Below, in pieces: positions 40,552-44,496 of a DNA stretch of 44,496 nucleotides. The DNA is from a virus, in the IMG/VR virus record IMGVR_UViG_3300009164_000132, positions 1 through 44,496 of that record. One strand, given 5' to 3'. Within the stretch, counting starts at the first letter, position 1, and the number at the start of each line of letters is the position of its first letter. Below the pieces are notes generated by a model, which was given only the letters and a program-made list of their open reading frames with translations, did not search any database and was not told the DNA's origin. A program made the translations under genes and the position numbers.

Positions 40552-41427
40552 ATGAAGCTAACTAATAAATTTAACATTCCACAGACATTCGTTAATGTCT
40601 TAGAAAGACCAACTTACTCCAAAGGTAAGGCTAATCTGTCTGTTACTCAGTTGATTAACAGTCCCAAGATTGTTGCCCTGACCAAGAAGTACGATGAAGA
40701 TATTGAGCAGGATGTAGCCGACATGGTTTGGTCATTGTTTGGCTCTGCCGTCCATAACATCCTAGAACATGGCAAGGATGAGAACCACATAGTCGAGCAA
40801 CGCATCCATGCCGAGTTAGAAGGGTGGCATATTAGCGGTGCGGTAGACCTACAGGTCAACCATGAGGGCGGTGTATCCATCAAAGACTACAAAACCACCA
40901 GTGTTTGGGCGGTAATGAATGAGAAGATTGAATGGGAATACCAACTCAACATCTACGCTTGGCTAGTGGAAAAGGTTCGGCAGATGCCTGTTACCGATCT
41001 AGGCATTGTGGCTATCCTGCGTGACTGGAAAGCTAGAGAAGTAGAAACCAAGGAAGGCTACCCTGAAGCCCCAATCAAGGAAGTGCCTATTACCTTGTGG
41101 ACTATGGAAGAAAGGGAAGAGTTCATTAAAGCTCGTATCTCTGTTCATTCAGCTTGTGAATTTGCTTTAGAAACTGATGCAGACTTGCCTGAATGTACTT
41201 CTGAAGAGATGTGGGAAAAGCCACCAGTTTGGGCTATTAAGAAGATTGGCGGTAAAAGGGCGCACTCACTATACCAAACGGCAGAAGAGGCTAATCAAGC
41301 CATCTTTCCACTAGGTAGTGCCTATGAAATAGAAGTACGCAAAGGCGAAAGAACTCGTTGTGCAAGCTATTGCCCTGTTAGTCAATGGTGCAATCAATAT
41401 CAAAATTACTTGAAGGAACAAGCATGA
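40552..41427 (+). CDS. RecB/Cas4-family nuclease with Cys cluster
   Basis: 291 residues with GGGAG upstream. The PD-(D/E)XK nuclease core is visible: GSAVH with H68, GAVDLQ with D99, SIKDYKTTS with D112 and K114, and WEYQLNIYAWL with Q131 and Y135. C-terminal C270, C274 and C280 plus upstream C215 could bind an Fe-S cluster as in AddB and Cas4. Such phage exonucleases resect DNA ends for the single-strand annealing protein encoded next. The stop overlaps the next start (ATGA at 41424). Confidence 0.82.
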   Translation: MKLTNKFNIPQTFVNVLERPTYSKGKANLSVTQLINSPKIVALTKKYDEDIEQDVADMVWSLFGSAVHNILEHGKDENHIVEQRIHAELEGWHISGAVDLQVNHEGGVSIKDYKTTSVWAVMNEKIEWEYQLNIYAWLVEKVRQMPVTDLGIVAILRDWKAREVETKEGYPEAPIKEVPITLWTMEEREEFIKARISVHSACEFALETDADLPECTSEEMWEKPPVWAIKKIGGKRAHSLYQTAEEANQAIFPLGSAYEIEVRKGERTRCASYCPVSQWCNQYQNYLKEQA

Positions 41428-42128
41428 AAACATATGCTGAATTAAAGAAAATCAATGTTAATGAGCATACAGAGAAGAAGGGATCACTAACCTATCTTTC
41501 TTGGGCATGGGCAGTGGATCAGTTGTTAATGAATGATCCTGATGCCACATGGGTGTTTGAGCCACCTGTTGAATACAATCAAACCATGATGGTTCGTTGC
41601 AAGGTTTTTGCGTTTGGCAAAGAAATGCAAATGCACTTAGCCGTTATGGATAATCGTAACAATGCAATCGTCAATCCTGATGCTCGTAAGATCTCCGATG
41701 CACAGATGCGTTGCCTAGCTAAGTGTATTGCTTGCTTTGGCATAGGTCTTTACATTTACGCAGGTGAGGATCTTCCTGAAGAAGATGAGCCAGTAAAAAA
41801 ACCTAAAGATACATTCCCTAATGGAACACCAATTTCAAAGCCAAACTCCCCAGTCTTTACTGTGGAAAAGAAACCAATCGTAGGTCAAAAGGGCGAGTTT
41901 CAAATTGTTGCCCCTGCCAAACCTGATGGCGATCCTGCAGACTGGCTTGCTTTAATCAAGACTTCCTCACATATGTTGCTAGACCTATGCTCTAGCGATG
42001 CCGATGTAATGACAATCTTCAAGAAGAATAAAGCCCTTTTTGATGTTGTCAAAACAACAGACCCTGATTTCTTTAAAGAGATGATGGTCAAATTTACCGA
42101 AACCAAAAACAAATTTGAAAAGGAGTAA
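41424..42128 (+). CDS. Sak-type single-strand annealing protein (DUF1071)
   Basis: 234 residues from ATG 41424, overlapping the nuclease stop; a longer frame from 41385 is less likely. Conserved DUF1071/Sak motifs: SLTYLSWAWAVDQLL (21-35), DPDATW, AVMDNRNNAI and QMRCLAKCIACFGIGLYIYAGEDLP (about 94-118). The C-terminal half is a Lys/Pro linker and a helical tail. Annealing proteins of this type pair complementary single strands and work with a partner exonuclease and SSB, both adjacent here, as in lambda Red-like systems. Confidence 0.88.
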   Translation: MKTYAELKKINVNEHTEKKGSLTYLSWAWAVDQLLMNDPDATWVFEPPVEYNQTMMVRCKVFAFGKEMQMHLAVMDNRNNAIVNPDARKISDAQMRCLAKCIACFGIGLYIYAGEDLPEEDEPVKKPKDTFPNGTPISKPNSPVFTVEKKPIVGQKGEFQIVAPAKPDGDPADWLALIKTSSHMLLDLCSSDADVMTIFKKNKALFDVVKTTDPDFFKEMMVKFTETKNKFEKE

Positions 42129-42130
42129 TC

Positions 42131-42406
42131 ATGGGTTACGACAAACCATACGAACCAAAACCGAACACTGGCAGTCTGTTCAAAAACACCTTTAAAAAAG
42201 ATGGTGACAAACAACCAAACCTTAGAGGTGACATTCACCTTGATAAGACATTCCTTATTAACATGATGGATCAATCTAAAGGTCCATTGGTCAAGCTATC
42301 TATCAGTGCTTGGTCAGGCGAATCACCAAAGGTCGGCAAGTTCTTGACTTTAAATATTGGTGAACCATATGTTAAACCATCGCAAGATGATGATCTTCCA
42401 TACTAA
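42131..42406 (+). CDS. Small SSB-like DNA-binding protein
   Basis: 91 residues with AGGAG upstream. Opens YDKPYEPKPNTGSLFKNTFKKDGDKQPNLRGDIHL, contains VKLSISAWSGESPKVGKFLTLNIG, consistent with a short OB-like fold, and ends QDDDLPY. The acidic tip with Pro and an aromatic end resembles the C-terminal peptide of bacterial SSB (DDDIPF), which recruits repair proteins. Shorter than bacterial SSB, normal for phage versions. Operon position after Sak supports a single-strand DNA role. Confidence 0.72.
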   Translation: MGYDKPYEPKPNTGSLFKNTFKKDGDKQPNLRGDIHLDKTFLINMMDQSKGPLVKLSISAWSGESPKVGKFLTLNIGEPYVKPSQDDDLPY

Positions 42407-42415
42407 GGGGCTGAC

Positions 42416-42748
42416 ATGACTATTTTTAAATCAAAACTTAAACAAGTTAGCCAAGAAATTATCAAAAAACGTGGCAGACCAGTAGGTTCTTCTAAAAAAC
42501 CAAAAATATTTAAAGATGTTCATCCTGAAACATTGATGGATACCTTAAAAAAGTGGGATGAAATGGAAGCCCAGCCAGTACAAACTGATTGGGAAACTAT
42601 TGCCAAGAAACAAGAAGAACGGCTTAGTGCTTACATATCAGAGAATGAAGAATTGGCAAAGATCTGCATTATGCGCTGGGAAGAGATTCAGCATCTTAAA
42701 TACCTAGTAAAGTATTTGGAAGGCAGACATGAAGACACTTCAGTTTGA
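42416..42748 (+). CDS. Small protein with AT-hook-like motif
   Basis: 110 residues. Residues 17-30 (KKRGRPVGSSKKPK) match an AT-hook, which binds the minor groove of AT-rich DNA. The rest is a long helix with charged residues, probably coiled coil (about 65-105). It overlaps the next gene by 20 bases. A DNA-architecture or regulatory role in the early operon is plausible; no closer family is recognised. Confidence 0.65.
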   Translation: MTIFKSKLKQVSQEIIKKRGRPVGSSKKPKIFKDVHPETLMDTLKKWDEMEAQPVQTDWETIAKKQEERLSAYISENEELAKICIMRWEEIQHLKYLVKYLEGRHEDTSV

Positions 42749-43151
42749 AGCCGTCAAAGTAGCCCTAAAGCAGGATAAGACAGGCTATGTCCTGACCTTA
42801 TCTCTGCACCCAGACGAGATCCCAGAAGACTTACTTCGGGATTTTGTTGGGGCTAGATACCAAGCCGTCCTTGTCAGAATGGATGGCAATGAGAACCCAA
42901 TGGATAAAGCCCAAGAGTTTGCAGGAGACAGGGCTATTCGGATTGCAGGGTTACTTTGCCGAGATCCTAAGTTCTGGAAGTTCTTACATTCTGATGATCG
43001 CATCTTTGACGAGGACATGGAAGAAGCCACTGAATGGGTGCGTAGCTATCTCAATATCCCATCTAGGGCAGATCTTAAAACAAATCGGGAAGCACAAATC
43101 CTATTGGACAGACTACACAGAGAGTATACGGAATGGACACAAAAAAACTAA
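42729..43151 (+). CDS. Conserved-type phage protein of the replication operon, unknown
   Basis: 140 residues. ATG 42729 lies within the end of the previous gene. Contains YVLTLSLHPDEIPEDLLRDFVGARYQAVLVRMD, followed by AGLLCRDPKFWKFL and a charged C-terminal helix. I recall this set from small proteins of phage replication operons without assigned function. No catalytic motif can be named. The next gene overlaps it by 19 bases, which indicates coupled translation. Confidence 0.68.
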   Translation: MKTLQFEAVKVALKQDKTGYVLTLSLHPDEIPEDLLRDFVGARYQAVLVRMDGNENPMDKAQEFAGDRAIRIAGLLCRDPKFWKFLHSDDRIFDEDMEEATEWVRSYLNIPSRADLKTNREAQILLDRLHREYTEWTQKN

Positions 43152-43414
43152 TACCTTATTCGGTGTATTTACCAGAGGAACACCATATAAAGCTCAAGCA
43201 GTTTGCCAAAGAAAGAAAGGCATCCGAGTTAATTCGTGATGCCATTGGTATGTTGGTAGATGGCACAGATGTATTTAATACTGGCTACAACAAAGGTATC
43301 CAGGATGCTGCAAAAATTATTTACAACTGCCAGGAAGCTCAAATGATTGCCATTAAAGGCAGGGATATGGGGGATGTTCTATCTGAGTTAATAGAGGAAC
43401 TTGTAAAAAAATGA
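43133..43414 (+). CDS. Ribbon-helix-helix-like small protein
   Basis: 93 residues. Residues 7-43 (IPYSVYLPEEHHIKLKQFAKERKASELIRDAIGMLV) have the beta-strand, helix, helix pattern of Arc/MetJ-type DNA-binding proteins. The remaining half is helical. It could be a transcriptional repressor acting at the early promoter, whose ATGGGTA direct repeat is a candidate operator; this is speculative. The next gene overlaps by 4 bases. Confidence 0.62.
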   Translation: MDTKKLIPYSVYLPEEHHIKLKQFAKERKASELIRDAIGMLVDGTDVFNTGYNKGIQDAAKIIYNCQEAQMIAIKGRDMGDVLSELIEELVKK

Positions 43415-43767
43415 ACAGGTATGAAATTTCTTTTTATGAGGTTAGAACGCATTTAGTTACTTATGAAGTATTGGCTACCAATCAAGAGAAAGCTATTAAA
43501 AAAGCTTCTAAATGCCATAAAAATGCCAAGCCAATTGAAGATCAGATGATTGATGTTGAAGCTGGCAAGATGTTTAAGTGTTATTTGACGGAAACCAAAG
43601 TTAAGATGCCGTCTAAAAAGAAAGTTTCATACGGCTACGATAGCGAAGAACCAAGCTATGAATATTCCCATGTAGCCTGTCCGTCATACCCCAATTGCGA
43701 TATTGATCCTAATGGGTGTAGGTTGGATATGGGTAACGATGTTGAAGAATACGGAATGAGGGATTAA
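43411..43767 (+). CDS. Small protein with C-terminal Cys motif, unknown
   Basis: 118 residues, ATGA-coupled. The N-terminal half (YEISFYEVRTHLVTYEVLATNQEKAIKKA) looks like a small alpha-beta domain. The C-terminus has C90-x5-C96-x6-C103 within ACPSYPNCDIDPNGCR, then GNDVEEYGMRD. I recall this ending as conserved in other phages. Cys spacing suggests metal binding with another ligand; function unknown. Confidence 0.64.
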   Translation: MNRYEISFYEVRTHLVTYEVLATNQEKAIKKASKCHKNAKPIEDQMIDVEAGKMFKCYLTETKVKMPSKKKVSYGYDSEEPSYEYSHVACPSYPNCDIDPNGCRLDMGNDVEEYGMRD

Positions 43768-43995
43768 ATGAATAAAGAACCATTAACAGGTGCTGAGTTG
43801 GGATACGCTTTGATGGAGTTTATTGCCACTTTAGAAGGCACACCAGTGCAGGGAGTCTTGGCTGCGTTAAGCGTGGTCACAGCAACAATAGCTTGTGAAG
43901 CTGGCTATGAAGAAGAGAAAGCTGTTTATGCTTTCCGTAAATCTTACGGGGAAGCCAAACGCAGGATTGAGAAATTAAAAAAGGAACTTAACTAA
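43768..43995 (+). CDS. Small helical protein, unknown
   Basis: 75 residues, starting directly after the previous stop. Helical, with one moderately hydrophobic stretch (VLAALSVVTATIACEAGY, about 30-47) and a charged C-terminal helix (AKRRIEKLKKELN). The hydrophobic part is short and contains Glu, so a membrane anchor is doubtful. TAATG joins it to the next gene. No family is recognised. Confidence 0.6.
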   Translation: MNKEPLTGAELGYALMEFIATLEGTPVQGVLAALSVVTATIACEAGYEEEKAVYAFRKSYGEAKRRIEKLKKELN

Positions 43996-44168
43996 TGAAC
44001 GAGCAAGACCTAAGAGATTGCTTTGCCTTTATGTTGACAGTTGGTTTTGCCATGAAAGGAGAAGTAAACCCCAAAGCAATTTGGGAAATAGCCGATCTAA
44101 TGGTGGAAGCCAGAGACCAGAAACACACTGCAGGATTGCCTCCTATTAAAAGGAGAACCAAAAAATGA
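43995..44168 (+). CDS. Very short phage gene, unknown
   Basis: 57 residues from ATG 43995, coupled by TAATG to the previous stop, ending TGA 44166-44168. The protein begins MNEQDLRDCFAFMLTVGFAM and ends with a basic IKRRTKK tail; KAIWEIADLMVEARDQ is a probable amphipathic helix. The overlap with both neighbours and correct phage-type spacing argue for a real gene. Function cannot be assigned. Confidence 0.6.
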   Translation: MNEQDLRDCFAFMLTVGFAMKGEVNPKAIWEIADLMVEARDQKHTAGLPPIKRRTKK

Positions 44169-44323
44169 GAAAGGTAAGCATACGAACAGTTGAAAATACT
44201 ATTGGGCTGGCACGTAGTGTCGCTAATGGAACAACCAAGTTTCCTTTTATGGGTTATTGCGCAGACCTGATGGAAAAAATGTTAGAAGAGATTAAACAGG
44301 CAAGAAAGGCACAAGAGAAATGA
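44165..44323 (+). CDS. Very short phage gene, unknown
   Basis: 52 residues from ATG 44165, overlapping the upstream stop (ATGA), ending TGA 44321-44323 and overlapping the next start. The protein is basic and helical (RKVSIRTVENTIGLARSVA ... DLMEKMLEEIKQARKA). No motif is recognised. Continuous coupling with neighbours supports translation. Confidence 0.58.
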   Translation: MRKVSIRTVENTIGLARSVANGTTKFPFMGYCADLMEKMLEEIKQARKAQEK

Positions 44324-44496
44324 GGATAGACCTGACAGTCCATGAAATGTTGGTCTGTCAAACTCTAGGTGTCTTAAGAAGAAGCTCTGCTATGGGCAAT
44401 GTCAAAGATCAACAAATGGGCGATCAAAGTCCTTGGAACATTGATATTGATGGGGTTATTGGCGAGATGTGCGTAGCCAAGCACTTCAATGTATTC
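44320..44496 (+). CDS. N-terminal part of a phage protein (partial)
   Basis: 59 codons from ATG 44320, open to the window end. Visible: MRIDLTVHEMLVCQTLGVLRR and SPWNIDIDGVIGEMCVAKHF. The W-N-I-D-I-x-G-x-I-G-E pattern resembles, from memory, small phage proteins of replication modules whose Glu and following residues recall nuclease-type folds. The truncated length prevents a firm call. Confidence 0.6.
   Translation, partial: MRIDLTVHEMLVCQTLGVLRRSSAMGNVKDQQMGDQSPWNIDIDGVIGEMCVAKHFNVF

Noticed and set aside
1-44496. tRNA genes, integrase/attachment sites, insertion sequences
   Set aside because: Reading all intergenic gaps showed no cloverleaf-like segment, recombinase motif or flanking repeats; gaps are too short for most of these.

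Overview
The window is part of a tailed-bacteriophage genome, most likely a podovirus-like (short-tailed) member of the uncultured aquatic phage groups. This rests on the dense one-direction gene order with TAATG/ATGA junctions, P22/T7-style adaptor and nozzle genes, a block of small modular fibre genes, very large internal (ejected) virion proteins, and a compact phage recombination set. Base composition is moderately AT-rich. Nothing in the sequence fixes the host; no integrase, tRNA, CRISPR array or insertion sequence was seen, and terminase, portal, most of the capsid gene and the polymerases lie outside the window. No gene-free stretch exceeds about 300 bases.

Layout. (1) 1-250: end of a probable major capsid protein, a strong terminator, a sigma70-like promoter and an inverted-repeat leader. 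(2) 251-6874: a possible capsid decoration protein, small basic Lys/Gly-rich proteins sharing short motifs, two adaptor-type proteins, a zinc-ribbon protein and further virion proteins. (3) 6885-15734: a receptor-binding cassette of about 15 small genes: two glycine-rich fibres, three C1q-like jelly-roll proteins, two proteins with the same MPYIGN-type head domain, an XkdW-like protein and a tandem-repeat protein. (4) 15734-19592: five translationally coupled genes: a radical SAM/SPASM enzyme, a tail-type protein with an extraordinary Asn-Cys-rich insert, a small unknown protein, a 2OG-Fe(II) dioxygenase-like protein and an Asp/Asn beta-hydroxylase-like protein. (5) 19601-21310: lysis region with small membrane proteins, a 3TM-type holin and a GH19-type endolysin. 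(6) 21317-40065: tail nozzle, internal virion proteins, a GNAT acetyltransferase and a 3,683-residue polyvalent protein with methyltransferase, strawberry-notch-like helicase, zincin-motif and LPD38-like parts. (7) 40066-44496: a convergent terminator pair, a lone reverse-strand RusA resolvase, and a promoter driving a recombination/early operon (RecB/Cas4-like nuclease, Sak-type annealing protein, SSB-like protein, small DNA-binding and unknown genes) that runs off the window.

How it works together. Regions 1-3 and 6 build the virion: adaptors and nozzle form the short tail, the fibre cassette provides exchangeable receptor-binding surfaces, and the internal proteins are probably ejected with the DNA, where the polyvalent protein may modify DNA or counter host defence. 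Region 7 supplies recombination functions.

The most striking element is region 4. It looks like a natural-product (RiPP) maturation cassette built into a tail operon: a complete radical SAM/SPASM cysteine pattern sits directly upstream of a virion-type protein with 16 Cys in 69 residues, 12 of them in Asn-Cys pairs, followed by two predicted iron/2-oxoglutarate hydroxylases. I infer that the enzymes post-translationally crosslink and/or hydroxylate the Asn-Cys region; this is a hypothesis that mass spectrometry could settle.
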